Shown piece by piece: positions 8,085-17,376 of a stretch of 64,000 bases of DNA (its first letter is position 1; each line of letters starts with the position of its first letter). The stretch lies in NCBI RefSeq assembly GCF_900100345.1, contig NZ_FMTT01000002.1, positions 62,001-126,000 on the forward strand. Reading direction: 5' to 3'. Both the position numbers and the translations under genes were made by a program. Below the pieces are notes generated by a model, which was not told where the DNA came from, searched no databases, and worked only from the letters and a program-made list of their open reading frames with translations. Source of the stretch: Paenibacillus tianmuensis. Lineage in GTDB: Bacteria > Bacillota > Bacilli > Paenibacillales > NBRC-103111.

Positions 8085-9344
8085 TTAGGTCGCCGATACA
8101 ACCTGCTTGTAATAATCATCGATGAGAACGGCCTTGCCGCCGTTCAAGCGGGATTCCTCGGCCGCGAACGCCATCAAGTGGCTCCGCACGGAGGCGCTGG
8201 CCGAGGTCAGGCTTTCCCTGCCGGCATTGTTCCGCACCTCGCGCAGGAAGCTGCGCACGATGCCACTGTCTCCGCCGCCGTGGCCGCTCACTTGCGGCGG
8301 AATTTCGATCTCCGTCTTCTGGTGCGTCAGAAAATCCATCAACGTAATGGTGCTCTCTTCCCCGCGAAGCTCGCCGCGCGTGCCCATAATCTGGATACGG
8401 CGCTCCTGCTCCCGCGTAAAGCCGCACATGCTGAACATCGCCGTAGCTCCGCTCGCGAATTCCATGTTGACCACCTGATGATCGACCACGTTGTTGTCGC
8501 ACTTGTAGACGCAGCGGCCGTACGGCGACTCGCGCAGGCCCTTCACAATATTTTCCCGCGTCAGCTCCTCCGTGTAATGGCGAGCCCAGGCTTTGCCTTC
8601 GCCCAAGTAGAACCGGGGGGCGGAGTAAGGGCATTCCGCCTCCACCGCGCACCCGTCGATACAGTAATCCGTCGATCCGGCTGGCGCATTTCCCGAATGA
8701 AAATGCATCAGCGAACCGAACGAGCTGACCTTCTCGCACGGCTGGTCCATCAGCCATGACAACGCATCCATATCATGACAGGATTTCGCCAGAATCATTG
8801 GACTGGATTTGTCGGAGTTGTTCCAATTGCCGCGGACGAAGCTGTGCGCGATATGCCAATAGCCGACATTTTCGTTCAGTTGAATCGATACAACCTCGCC
8901 GATGCGGCCTTCCTCGATGATCTTTTTCAACGTGGCCCAGAACGGCGTGTAGCGCAGCACATGGCAGATCGTCAGCAGCCGGTTGTTCGCCAAGGCCCTC
9001 CGTTCCATCTCCACGCATTCGCGCGGGTCCGGCGACATCGGCTTTTCGAGCAGCACGTGGTATTTAAGATCCAGCGCCTGCAGCGTCGGTTCGTAGTGCA
9101 TCCGGTCTTGGGTGCAGATCATGGCGATATCGGCCATCTGCGGACGGCTGAGCAGTTCCTCCCACGTCTCGAAGCAGTTTTCCCGGGAAATATCGTGCTC
9201 GGCTGCGAACTTATCCCGGCGCTCGGCGTTAGGCTCGGCGACGGCTACGAACTTCAATTCATGCGGACAATCGAGCGCATACCGCGCATAGCCGCCGGCC
9301 CCTCTCGCTCCGGCTCCGATCAAGACGGCTGTCATTGGTTTCAT
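8085..9344 (-). CDS. Gfo/Idh/MocA-family oxidoreductase
   Basis: This is a 419-residue NAD(P)-dependent sugar or inositol oxidoreductase type protein. The N-terminal Rossmann fold starts at once (TAVLIGAGARGAGGYARYAL, with the glycine-rich nucleotide loop). A family-typical EKP motif lies near residue 97 (HVLLEKPMS). A C-terminal alpha/beta substrate domain follows. It has unusual extra cysteines in the middle (CIDGCAVEAECPY), so a metal site is possible. AGGAG precedes the ATG. It is the last gene of the ABC transporter operon, 51 nt after the lipoprotein gene, and probably modifies the imported sugar. The exact substrate cannot be read from sequence. Confidence 0.88.
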   Translation of the reverse strand: MKPMTAVLIGAGARGAGGYARYALDCPHELKFVAVAEPNAERRDKFAAEHDISRENCFETWEELLSRPQMADIAMICTQDRMHYEPTLQALDLKYHVLLEKPMSPDPRECVEMERRALANNRLLTICHVLRYTPFWATLKKIIEEGRIGEVVSIQLNENVGYWHIAHSFVRGNWNNSDKSSPMILAKSCHDMDALSWLMDQPCEKVSSFGSLMHFHSGNAPAGSTDYCIDGCAVEAECPYSAPRFYLGEGKAWARHYTEELTRENIVKGLRESPYGRCVYKCDNNVVDHQVVNMEFASGATAMFSMCGFTREQERRIQIMGTRGELRGEESTITLMDFLTHQKTEIEIPPQVSGHGGGDSGIVRSFLREVRNNAGRESLTSASASVRSHLMAFAAEESRLNGGKAVLIDDYYKQVVSAT

Positions 9345-9395
9345 GCTCTCGGGCTCCTTTTTCCGAATATCGTACTTGCCTGCCGGCCTTAAGCC

Positions 9396-10964
9396 TTACT
9401 GCCAGCCGACCTTGGCGTTGTTGTCCTTCACCAGCTTGTTCACTTCGTCGACGACTTCCTTGCCGCCCTTTGCCATAAACTCGCCTACCATCTTATCCCA
9501 ATCCGAAAACGGCCGCTGGCCGACGATCATTTTCGTCTTCTCGTCGTTCAGGAACTGGGACAGCTCGGTCCATTTCGTGTTGTACAGCGGCGATTGAACG
9601 CCCATCACAGGGCTGAGATAAATTTTGGACGTCTTGAGATAGGCGACCACCGATTCGTTAAACTGCCTTTCGAGCGGCGACTTCGAGCCCTTGATGAACA
9701 CTTCCAGGTCTTGGTCGTTCGGCGCCCAGCCTTCGGTGTTGATATATGCGCTCGGTGCGACGTTGGAACGGTTTTCCTTAATTGGAATCGAGACGCCGTC
9801 TTCCATTTTGTAGCCTTTGCCTTCTTTTCCGTTCAGCCAATCGTACTTCTCATTCTTCGCATTGCGCTGGTCCGCCGGTGTGAATTCGCGGAAATAGTCC
9901 ATAATTTCGAAAATGCGCTGCACTTTCTCCGGATCGTTCTTCAACTTGGCGCTCAGCAGATACATTTTGTAGTACCCGGCCAGCGAGCGGATGCCCTGCG
10001 TGCCGTCCGGCGCTTTGAAGGCGGGCAGCGGCGCAAGCACCGCATTCGGCGCGTTCTCGGCCAGCGTCTTGTAGTTGATCAGATTGCCGCCCGGCTCCTC
10101 GTACCAGATCCCGACTTTTCCGGCGTTAAACGCCTTGAACACGTCGTTGTAATTCGTAACGGCCCAGTCTTTCTTAATCGCGCCTTCCTTGTAAAGATCC
10201 GCCAGGAACTTGACAACTTCCTTGCTGCCTTCGCCGAAGTCGGGGATGTACTGCCCGTTCTTGTCCTTTTCATACCAAGCGCCGTAATACGGGCTGAACG
10301 TTGGGCTGTAGTAGATGTTTTTGGCCAACCCGAGACCGATCGTGTCGTCCTTGCCGTTGCCGTCCGGGTCCTGCTTGGTGAACGCGATGGCGACTTTTTT
10401 CAGCTCTTCGTAATTCGTCGGCATCGCCAGCCCCAGCTTATCGAGCCAATCCTTGCGGATGACCGGCTTTTTGCCGCCCTTGGCGTTGAAGAAATAAGGA
10501 ACCGCGTATACTTTGCCGTTCACCTTGAGCATATCCCAGACATTGGAAGGCACCGGCTTGAACGAGTTGTATTTGTCGAGATAGTCGTTCAGCGGGAGAA
10601 AAGCGCCCTGCTTCGCCCATTTCATATAATTGGCGTCCACCAGCTCCATGCCGATGACGTCCGGAATATCGCCGGAGGCCATCGTAACGCTAAGCTTCTC
10701 GTCGTACGTATCCCAAGGCACATACTGCGGCTTGAAGTCCACGTTAAACTTCTCGTTAATCGCTTTGACCGCTTCACTGTCCGGCCCCGGCACCGGATTT
10801 TCCCATGTGCCGGAGAACCAGGTGATTGTAATCTTTTTATTTTTGGCGTCCGCACTGCCTTTGCCGGCATCCGCCGCACCCGAGTTCGCTCCTCCGGAGC
10901 AAGCTGTCATACTGCCCGCTACGGCGAGCGAAAGCAAAACGGAAACAGACCGTTTCATTGTCAT
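9396..10964 (-). CDS. ABC transporter sugar-binding lipoprotein (LplA-like)
   Basis: This is a 522-residue extracellular solute-binding protein of the large LplA/YtcQ type common in Paenibacillus. It has an N-terminal lipoprotein signal (MTMKRSVSVLLSLAVAGSMTAC) with the lipidated Cys at residue 22, followed by a Gly/Ser/Ala linker. The ITITWFSGTWENP start of the mature fold is typical. GGAGG lies 10 nt before the ATG. It sits between the second permease and the oxidoreductase gene. No ATPase gene is present in the operon, as is usual for these systems, which share an MsmX-like ATPase encoded elsewhere. Confidence 0.9.
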   Translation of the reverse strand: MTMKRSVSVLLSLAVAGSMTACSGGANSGAADAGKGSADAKNKKITITWFSGTWENPVPGPDSEAVKAINEKFNVDFKPQYVPWDTYDEKLSVTMASGDIPDVIGMELVDANYMKWAKQGAFLPLNDYLDKYNSFKPVPSNVWDMLKVNGKVYAVPYFFNAKGGKKPVIRKDWLDKLGLAMPTNYEELKKVAIAFTKQDPDGNGKDDTIGLGLAKNIYYSPTFSPYYGAWYEKDKNGQYIPDFGEGSKEVVKFLADLYKEGAIKKDWAVTNYNDVFKAFNAGKVGIWYEEPGGNLINYKTLAENAPNAVLAPLPAFKAPDGTQGIRSLAGYYKMYLLSAKLKNDPEKVQRIFEIMDYFREFTPADQRNAKNEKYDWLNGKEGKGYKMEDGVSIPIKENRSNVAPSAYINTEGWAPNDQDLEVFIKGSKSPLERQFNESVVAYLKTSKIYLSPVMGVQSPLYNTKWTELSQFLNDEKTKMIVGQRPFSDWDKMVGEFMAKGGKEVVDEVNKLVKDNNAKVGWQ

Positions 10965-11033
10965 GGCTGCATATCCTCCTTAAGGTGTAATGCTATGGTA
11001 CATCAGTCAAACCGATTCTCCAACCCCCTGCTT

Positions 11034-11918
11034 CTAGCCTTTGACCGAGCCCAGCATCACCCCTTTCGCAAAATGCTTTTGCAGAAACGGATACAGCACA
11101 AGGATCGGTATCGTCGACACCAGAATCGCCGCCATGCCGATCGTTTCCGCGAGCGGAACCTGCAGCCCCCGGGCCGCCTGCACCCCTTCGGACAAAATAT
11201 TGCCCGCCTGGCTCAGAATCACAATCTGACGCAGCATGACCTGCACCGTCCATTTGGCCGGATCATTCAAATACAGCAGCGCCGAGAAATACGTGTTCCA
11301 ATGAGCCACGGCGGAGAACAGTCCGAAGGCGGCCAGTGCCGGCTTGGACAGCGGAAGAATGATGCGGGCATAAATTTGCAGGTCGTTGGCCCCGTCGATC
11401 AAGGCCGACTCCGTCAGCTCGTTCGGAATATTGAGAAAAAACTGCCGCATGACGATCAGATTGTACGAGTTGATGGCGACGGGGAGAATTAACGCCCAAT
11501 ACGAGTTGATCAGGCCGGTAGCGCTGACGATCATGTACGTCGGGATAATGCCCGCCCCGAAGACGAACGTGAACAGGACGAGGAACAGAAACACCCGTTT
11601 GCCGAGAATGTTGCGCGACAAAGCGTAGGCCATCATCGAGGTCAGCAGCAGATTGACGAACGTGCCCACGACGGTGATGAAGACGGTCACGCCAAGCGAA
11701 CGCACGAACGAATCCGATTGAAAAATATAGGCGTACGCATCGAGCACAAAGCTTGTCGGAACGAGCAGCAGCTCGGTCTTCACGTACTCCGTGTAGGAAG
11801 TAAACGACACGATAGTCATATAGTAGAACGGGAACAGCATCAGCAGCGCGATGATCACGAGGAACACCCCGTTGACGGCCCCGAACGCTTTTTCCTGCCA
11901 TGTGCGATTTCGAATCAT
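11034..11918 (-). CDS. carbohydrate ABC transporter permease (LplC/YtcP-like)
   Basis: This is a 294-residue inner membrane permease with six predicted helices. The first is at residues 15-35 (GVFLVIIALLMLFPFYYMTI). The cytoplasmic EAA loop that docks the ATPase is ELTESALIDGANDLQIYARI near 185-205. The protein ends with the GSVKG C-terminus common in this subfamily. The start follows GGAGGTG with an 8-nt spacer. It lies 48 nt after the partner permease and 69 nt before the lipoprotein gene. Confidence 0.9.
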   Translation of the reverse strand: MIRNRTWQEKAFGAVNGVFLVIIALLMLFPFYYMTIVSFTSYTEYVKTELLLVPTSFVLDAYAYIFQSDSFVRSLGVTVFITVVGTFVNLLLTSMMAYALSRNILGKRVFLFLVLFTFVFGAGIIPTYMIVSATGLINSYWALILPVAINSYNLIVMRQFFLNIPNELTESALIDGANDLQIYARIILPLSKPALAAFGLFSAVAHWNTYFSALLYLNDPAKWTVQVMLRQIVILSQAGNILSEGVQAARGLQVPLAETIGMAAILVSTIPILVLYPFLQKHFAKGVMLGSVKG

Positions 11919-11966
11919 AGCGTTTGCACCTCCGTATCTTGCTTTATGCCGCAGCCGCAGGTAAGA

Positions 11967-12956
11967 TTAGAACACGCCTTCTTCGCCGAAGCGTTTAGCC
12001 AGACGGTTCGCCCCGATAATAAGGAGCAGACCTACGAGCGATTTGAACAAACCGACCGCGGTAGCGAAGCTGTAATCGGATTCGGTCAGGCCTTTGACGT
12101 ATACATACGTGTCAAGTACGTCGCCCACCGATTTGTTGAACGGGTTAAGCATCAGGAAAATCTGTTCAAAGCCCGAATCGAGCACGCTGCCGAGCCGCAA
12201 TATTAGCAAAATCACAATCGTGCTGCGAATCGCAGGCAGCGTAATATGCCAGATTTGCCGCCAGCGGTTGGCTCCGTCGATCACGGCCGCTTCATACTGG
12301 CTCGGGTCGACGGCAGCCAGCGCCGCGAGGAAGAGGATCGTGCCCCAGCCGGATTCCTTCCAGATCACCTCAAGCACGACCAGAGGCATGAACGAGCCCG
12401 GTTCCTGCAGGAAGGCAACGGGTCCGATGCCGAACAATACGTGCAGCAGCTTGTTCACCAGGCCTTCGGACTGGAGGAACACCGTCACCATGCCGATCAC
12501 GACGACCCAAGAGATGAAATGCGGCAGGTAGACGATTGATTGAATGAGGCGCTTGAACCATTCTCGGCGCACCTCATTGAGCATCACAGCGAGCACGATC
12601 GGGACCGGAAAGGCGAAGGCGATTTGCAGCAAGGACAAGTACAGTGTATTCCAGAGCACCCGCAAAACTTCCTTGTCCTCGAAGATGCGCTCAAAGTGCT
12701 TCAGTCCGACCCACTCGCTGTCCCAGAACCCTTGAAATGCGCTATAATCTTGAAAAGCCATCATATTTCCGGCCATGGGCAAGTACTTGTATACGATAAA
12801 GTACACCAGGCCCGGGAACAGCAGCAGATACAAGTAACGCTCTTTCCACATCCGGGACAACAGCAGTTGCCGACGTGAGCTGCCGGACACGGACTCCGCT
12901 GCAATACGGGAATGGCTCGGATCGGGCGATGCCTTGGTTGTGAATTCCGTTTCCAT
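11967..12956 (-). CDS. carbohydrate ABC transporter permease (LplB/YteP-like)
   Basis: This is a 329-residue integral membrane permease and the first gene of the operon. After a hydrophilic N-terminus of about 45 residues come six helices. The EAA loop (SQYEAAVIDGANRWRQIWHI, about 225-245) is intact. The start has AAAGGAG 8 nt upstream. The 260-nt gap to the divergent AraC-type regulator should carry the operon promoter and the regulator's target; I could not assign boxes with confidence. Confidence 0.9.
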   Translation of the reverse strand: METEFTTKASPDPSHSRIAAESVSGSSRRQLLLSRMWKERYLYLLLFPGLVYFIVYKYLPMAGNMMAFQDYSAFQGFWDSEWVGLKHFERIFEDKEVLRVLWNTLYLSLLQIAFAFPVPIVLAVMLNEVRREWFKRLIQSIVYLPHFISWVVVIGMVTVFLQSEGLVNKLLHVLFGIGPVAFLQEPGSFMPLVVLEVIWKESGWGTILFLAALAAVDPSQYEAAVIDGANRWRQIWHITLPAIRSTIVILLILRLGSVLDSGFEQIFLMLNPFNKSVGDVLDTYVYVKGLTESDYSFATAVGLFKSLVGLLLIIGANRLAKRFGEEGVF

Positions 12957-13216
12957 TAGAAAACTCCTTTCTCGGTTTCATTGGGACTAGCGGCAGGTTC
13001 GCACCCGTTATCTTGGAACCGCTTCCAGTCTATTTGAGACTTAAGGGCCTGCCCCCATCCCGGGGCTGCAATGTTATAATATCGTGAGAAATCGTCGCCG
13101 AAAACCGTCGCTATTGCCGTTTTATCACGGTTTTCGGGATTTCCGTAAATCCGTGAAGCATTCGAAAAACAGACATATTTGCATCCGAACCGCCGCACGA
13201 AGGGAGTAAACCGCCT

Positions 13217-15448
13217 TTGCCAAGCATCCTCCGCATCAAAATGAAAGCGCGTTCTGTTTTTTTTAAGCTGCTGCTCAGCTTTCTTGGAGTGATCGTTCTT
13301 CTGGTCATCTTCGAGCTCCTGACCTATGGAGTTTTCCGGCAAAGCCTCCGCGACGAAATCATCAAATACAATACGGTCAACCTGACAAATACGACGAACG
13401 ATTACGAGAAGCATTACGAGCTGCTGGAGAAAACGATGCTGAATTTGTACCTGAACCCGCGGCTGCAGGAGCTGAATAGCAAGCCGTATCTCGATTACGT
13501 GGCGGCCAACAAGGTGACGGACTATCTCAGCAATATCGTATCGAATCAGGCGCTGTACTTGAACAACTTGTTCATCTATGACGTCAAGCATTCACTGATG
13601 CTGGAGAAATCGCGAGGCGCGAGCCCCGAATCCATGTTCACCGAATATTATGTCAATCCCGTTTATACCTACTCGTTCTGGAAAAAGCAATTCGAGGAGG
13701 GCGGCCCAATGACGATCTATCCAGCCGCTTCCTACCTGCGAAACGACTCGCCGGGCGATACAACCGGTCCGGTCTGGCCTATGCTGGTCAAAAGCCGGTT
13801 TTATCCGGATTTCATGATGCTGGCTTTTGTCGATGCGGACCGCATGTTTCAAGCGTTCCACCGCTCGGTCAACGACAACTTTTACGTCTTGGACGCAAGC
13901 GGCCGTCTGCTGTTCGCTTCAGGCTCCGCAGCCGATAAGCCCCTGCCTGCTCTGCCTCCGGGACAAGATTGGGTAAAGGCGGATAACCAGTACTTCTTCT
14001 ACACCACCGGACCGAAAACCGGATTTACCTATGTGAATCTTGTGCCGGACGGCCATATTTCGTCCCAATTAATCAAGCTGAATCTGACCTTCGTCGCCGT
14101 CCTGCTCGTCGCCATCGCCGCAAGCGTCACGGTGTCCGTCTTGTTCACCGTCCGGTTCAACAACCCGGTTCAACGCATCGTCGACTCGATCAAAAGCTTG
14201 AACGAGCAGGACACCGTGCCCCGGCACGACAACGAATTCGAGCTCATTCGCGGCAATATCGGATTTTTGCTCCAGCAGCGGCATTTGCGGCATCAGGATC
14301 TGGAGGAGAAGCATGCGCTGCTGCGCTATCACAGCTATATGAACAAGCTGAAAAAAATCCGCGGACTGCCGGTCGCCGGGGCGGAGCAGCTAAGCGAGCA
14401 GAAGCCGTTCCGGGTCGTTCTGTTCCATCTCTCGTTCAATCACCCGTTTCACACGGAAATTCAAGCGGAAGAGGAGCGCGCCGCCTCGTACATTCGCGAA
14501 TACATTAACCATGTCGTCACGAAGGAGCTGGAAGGGTCGCTCACGTTCCAAATTGAGCGAAATCAGATTTTATCGATCATCCATCCGGCGCCGGAAGAGG
14601 AAGACCGCCTGCGCACGACGCTGGACGGCATCGTCAGCGTGCTGAGCACGGACAAAGCCTACTGCTTCCTCACCATTGCCGTCAGTCCGCTGCATGCGCA
14701 TACCGCAAGCCTGACCGACGCCTACGAAGAGGCGCTGGGGCTGATCCGTCACCGGCCGTTCGACGACGAGACGGTCGTGCTCGAAGCGCAGAACGTCCCG
14801 CAGGAGCCGTTCGTCGTGCCCGATGCGCTGATGCAGGAGATTAAAGCGAATTTACAGGCGGGGAACGCCGCGAACGTGCTGCAGGCGCTGCGGCGACTCA
14901 TGGCGCAGATGGAGAAAAGAAAGGCCGACGCGCTCGCCTTCCACGAGTTTGCCCGCGAAATCACGCATAAAACGACCCGGCTGCTGCATGGCATAGGGCT
15001 GGACAGCGGAAAATTAACGGACCTGGAGCCGGAGCAGCTTCATACTGTCTCCAAGCTGGACCGTTATTTCGAAGCGATGATTGGCGAAGCCTGCCGGCGC
15101 ATCAACAATAAAAAAGAAGCGGCCGACCCGATTATTACCGGAGCGACCGCTTATGTGACGGAGCGATATACGGAGGATATTACGCTGGACCTTGTCGCCT
15201 CTTGGCTCAACATTACGGGAGGCTACTTATCCACTTATTTTAAAGAAAAAACGGGAATCAACTTCCTTGATTTCGTAAACGACGTGCGCATCGGCAAAGC
15301 GAAGGAGCTGCTGCGGCAGACCGATCTGCGCATTCAGGATATCGCCGGGCGGGTAGGCTATCAGAACATGAACTCGTTCAATCGGATGTTCAAGAAGATT
15401 ACCGGCGTTACGCCGAGCGAGTACCGGCGGTCGGGGACGCAGATGTAA
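13217..15448 (+). CDS. membrane-anchored AraC-family regulator (YesS-like)
   Basis: This is a 743-residue one-component regulator. It has an N-terminal membrane helix (FFKLLLSFLGVIVLLVIFELL, about 12-32), an extracellular Cache-like sensor region to about residue 280, and a second membrane helix (LNLTFVAVLLVAIAASVTVSVLF). A HAMP-like and central region follows, then a C-terminal AraC helix-turn-helix pair (DLVASWLNITGGYLSTYFKE, then IQDIAGRVGYQNMNSFNRMF). The start is TTG with GGGAG 10 nt upstream; an ATG eight codons downstream is an alternative. Divergent placement from the ABC operon is the standard arrangement for sugar-responsive activation of such transporters. Confidence 0.87.
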   Translation: MPSILRIKMKARSVFFKLLLSFLGVIVLLVIFELLTYGVFRQSLRDEIIKYNTVNLTNTTNDYEKHYELLEKTMLNLYLNPRLQELNSKPYLDYVAANKVTDYLSNIVSNQALYLNNLFIYDVKHSLMLEKSRGASPESMFTEYYVNPVYTYSFWKKQFEEGGPMTIYPAASYLRNDSPGDTTGPVWPMLVKSRFYPDFMMLAFVDADRMFQAFHRSVNDNFYVLDASGRLLFASGSAADKPLPALPPGQDWVKADNQYFFYTTGPKTGFTYVNLVPDGHISSQLIKLNLTFVAVLLVAIAASVTVSVLFTVRFNNPVQRIVDSIKSLNEQDTVPRHDNEFELIRGNIGFLLQQRHLRHQDLEEKHALLRYHSYMNKLKKIRGLPVAGAEQLSEQKPFRVVLFHLSFNHPFHTEIQAEEERAASYIREYINHVVTKELEGSLTFQIERNQILSIIHPAPEEEDRLRTTLDGIVSVLSTDKAYCFLTIAVSPLHAHTASLTDAYEEALGLIRHRPFDDETVVLEAQNVPQEPFVVPDALMQEIKANLQAGNAANVLQALRRLMAQMEKRKADALAFHEFAREITHKTTRLLHGIGLDSGKLTDLEPEQLHTVSKLDRYFEAMIGEACRRINNKKEAADPIITGATAYVTERYTEDITLDLVASWLNITGGYLSTYFKEKTGINFLDFVNDVRIGKAKELLRQTDLRIQDIAGRVGYQNMNSFNRMFKKITGVTPSEYRRSGTQM

Positions 15449-15519
15449 GCGAGCCGGGCATTCCAGTCGCCTTCCGGGCAATGGCGCCTGCGAAAGCGAC
15501 CGGATTCATGCTTTCTTTG

Positions 15520-15774
15520 TTATATCCGTTTGTCGCGTTTCCAGACGCGGTAGCGTTCCGAAATGACGGGTTCGATCATCCGGTAATTCTCGATCGTATC
15601 CTCCACGTGGTAGATCGTCGGCAAGCCGGCTGCCAATATTTCCGCGAAATCCGTGGCCGTATAAATATCGTTATGGATATTCAAGTATTCGCGCGCAAAC
15701 GCATCCGCTTCGTCCGACAGTTCCTTCGAAGCCCGCCATCCCAGTTTTCCCGATAGGTCTTTCTCTGCTTTATC
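15520..15774 (-). pseudogene. C-terminal remnant of an unidentified gene
   Basis: On the minus strand, 84 codons stay open before a TAA (ending ERYRVWKRDKRI) and look like real protein (GKLGWRASKELSDEADAF, IYHVEDTIENYRM). There is no start codon. The frame is closed by a TGA just upstream, inside the last codons of the 117-residue gene. The GC content is that of the host, unlike the AT-richer genes next to it. The simplest reading is that insertion of the neighbouring island removed the 5' part of this gene. I do not recognise the family. Confidence 0.5.
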
Positions 15775-16123
15775 TCATACGAAGTTCATCTGCATCTATT
15801 ACAATACCCTTGGCAGCCTTATCGAAGAAAACAAATGGATTACCCGGTACTAAAACACGATGAGGAGCATGCTCGAAAAGAAACTTAATTTGCGTTACAA
15901 CTTCGCGGCTAGTACGATTTGCAGGTTCAAGCACTTTCAAAACCAAACTCCAAGATTCATCTTGTCCAAGCATATCGAAGTTCACCGGTAGAGAAAACTC
16001 AGTTCCTCTTGGCCATTGAGCCTTATTTTTAAGGTCAGGCGGCAACCATCTTACTTTAGCCAACACGGTCGGATTATCCTTATCGCCATTATACTTCTCC
16101 CACGTTAAGAAATTATCGTTCAT
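15770..16123 (-). CDS. 117-aa protein, possible EF-Tu C-terminal-like barrel
   Basis: This small soluble protein is coded in DNA of lower GC than the flanks. Its pattern resembles the C-terminal beta-barrel of EF-Tu: VLAKVRWLPPD, then LPVNFDMLGQDESWSLVL, then FLFEHAPHRVLVPGNPFVFF and AAKGIVI. Related stand-alone small barrels are known, but this is a weak visual match and the function is unknown. It lies 21 nt downstream of the SDR gene and should be co-transcribed with it. Confidence 0.6.
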   Translation of the reverse strand: MNDNFLTWEKYNGDKDNPTVLAKVRWLPPDLKNKAQWPRGTEFSLPVNFDMLGQDESWSLVLKVLEPANRTSREVVTQIKFLFEHAPHRVLVPGNPFVFFDKAAKGIVIDADELRMR

Positions 16124-16144
16124 AAAAATGTCCTCGTTTGTTTA

Positions 16145-17257
16145 TTACCAGTCTACTTGTTGATAGTCCTTTAAAAATACACCGGTCAATGGTCTTTCTA
16201 CGTCTTTTCCTTCATATACTGGATCGCAGATTCTAGCGGCAGCATCATCAAAATCCAAGGGTAACTGAATCTTCCGATCATTTTTCACCTGATCCGGGAA
16301 CTGGTTCGAGACCCAACCGGGATCTACACTGGTAATGAAAATTCGATGTTTCTTATACTCTTTAGACATGGTCAGGGTCATCATATTGAGGGAAGCTTTT
16401 GCCATGTTGGTGTGGACATGGTAGCCGCCCTTTCTTCTCATATTAAATCTGCCTTCTGATGCGGATACATTTACGATAAAGCGATTCTGATGCGGACTTC
16501 TCAACATCGCATCTTTCAACTTTGTATTTATCAAAAACGGAGCAGTAACGTTGATTAGCTGTACTTCGAGCATCTCAACAACAGATATTTGATGAGAATG
16601 GGCAGTCCATGAATTATGTAACAGCGGATTGTGATTCATAACTGCTTGCTCATGATTCATCTGTTGTAGCTGCTGAAACCCCTTTGTTTCATTCTCTGAT
16701 TTAACAAAGTGCGAAACAGGTATCTTGTCCGCCATAAGCTGCAGTTGTTGGTTACCGGCGATTTGTCTTTGGAGTTCCGCTTCATTTAAAGCTAACGCCT
16801 GATATTCCTCATCCAGCATTCGTACCGTCTGAGCAGCGTTATTAATAATGATATCAATATAGGGAAACTCTTTGTCTATGAATTGCGCAAACATCTCGAC
16901 TCTTTCAATTTGACGAAAATCTAATCCATAGATGTGAATGCGATCACACCAATTTTCGAAATCAGGTTCTTTAATGTAACGTTGCAAGGCGTCATATGGA
17001 AAGCGGGTTGTTAAAATAACTCGTGAGCCATCTCGTAGTAATCGTAATGCGGTATGATATCCTATTTTTGTTCGTCCACCTGTAATCAAAGCGGTGTAAG
17101 AATCTAAATCGTGCTTGGCCAGGCGTTTCTGTTCATTGTATTCACCACAAGGTTGGCATAGTTTTACATAATGTTCGTGAGTTACAACAAGCGACTCTTT
17201 GCAAACATAGCATCTATTCTTTCTATCATTCTCGTTTGCTGGTTCCTGATTTTTCAT
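16145..17257 (-). CDS. SDR-family oxidoreductase with N-terminal zinc ribbon
   Basis: This 370-residue protein starts with a CxxC...CxxC zinc ribbon (C16, C19, C34, C37). A short-chain dehydrogenase/reductase Rossmann domain follows, with its glycine motif ALITGGRTKIG near residue 56. The NNAAQ motif and the VSASEGRF strand are present. The usual catalytic YxxxK is not: the Lys in HTNMAKASLNMM has Thr four residues before it, while a Tyr lies eight residues before. Activity may therefore be atypical. The codon usage is AT-richer than its neighbours, suggesting horizontal transfer. AGGGTGG precedes the ATG. Its promoter overlaps that of the divergent tRNA-like RNA transcript. Substrate is unknown. 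Confidence 0.75.
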   Translation of the reverse strand: MKNQEPANENDRKNRCYVCKESLVVTHEHYVKLCQPCGEYNEQKRLAKHDLDSYTALITGGRTKIGYHTALRLLRDGSRVILTTRFPYDALQRYIKEPDFENWCDRIHIYGLDFRQIERVEMFAQFIDKEFPYIDIIINNAAQTVRMLDEEYQALALNEAELQRQIAGNQQLQLMADKIPVSHFVKSENETKGFQQLQQMNHEQAVMNHNPLLHNSWTAHSHQISVVEMLEVQLINVTAPFLINTKLKDAMLRSPHQNRFIVNVSASEGRFNMRRKGGYHVHTNMAKASLNMMTLTMSKEYKKHRIFITSVDPGWVSNQFPDQVKNDRKIQLPLDFDDAAARICDPVYEGKDVERPLTGVFLKDYQQVDW

Positions 17258-17275
17258 TTTACCACCCTGAAATAT

Positions 17276-17304
17276 TTTACAAGCATCATAATCTATGCTA
17301 TTAT
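17276..17304 (+). promoter_or_regulatory. sigma-A-type promoter for the tRNA-like transcript
   Basis: TTTACA (17276-17281) and TATTAT (17299-17304) are separated by 17 nt. Each box matches the consensus at five of six positions. Counting 7 nt from the -10 box gives 17311, the first base of the first tRNA-like acceptor stem. Confidence 0.65.
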
Positions 17305-17328
17305 ACTAAAACACAGTAGCTTAATCAA
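17300..17328 (-). promoter_or_regulatory. sigma-A-type promoter for the SDR gene
   Basis: On the minus strand TTGATT (17328-17323) and TATAAT (17305-17300) are separated by 17 nt. The -35 box lies inside the D-like arm of the first tRNA-like RNA. The -10 box overlaps the opposing -10 box base for base except at one end, so RNA polymerase cannot occupy both promoters at once. Confidence 0.6.
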
Positions 17329-17376
17329 AGCGCCTGCCTCTCACGCAGGAGATGAAGGTTTCGCTCCTTCCTGTGT
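17311..17376 (+). ncRNA. tRNA-like RNA, unit 1
   Basis: These 66 nt fold into a complete cloverleaf. The acceptor is ACACAG/CTGTGT (6 bp), then TA, then a D-like arm GCTT/AAGC with 5-nt loop AATCA. After a G comes an anticodon-like arm CCTGC/GCAGG with loop CTCTCAC (anticodon CTC if decoded). Then come variable AGAT and a T-like arm GAAGG/CCTTC with loop TTTCGCT. All stems are fully paired. The D loop lacks the GG pair and the T loop lacks the TTCRA consensus, so a normal tRNA elbow is not expected. No CCA is encoded. The shape recalls animal mitochondrial tRNAs. A dedicated promoter precedes it and unit 2 follows with no gap. Confidence 0.65.

Noticed and set aside
9594-11492. Very long plus-strand open frame opposite the ABC transporter genes
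   Set aside because: It is antisense to well-supported genes, has no family features and arises from the codon bias of the minus strand.
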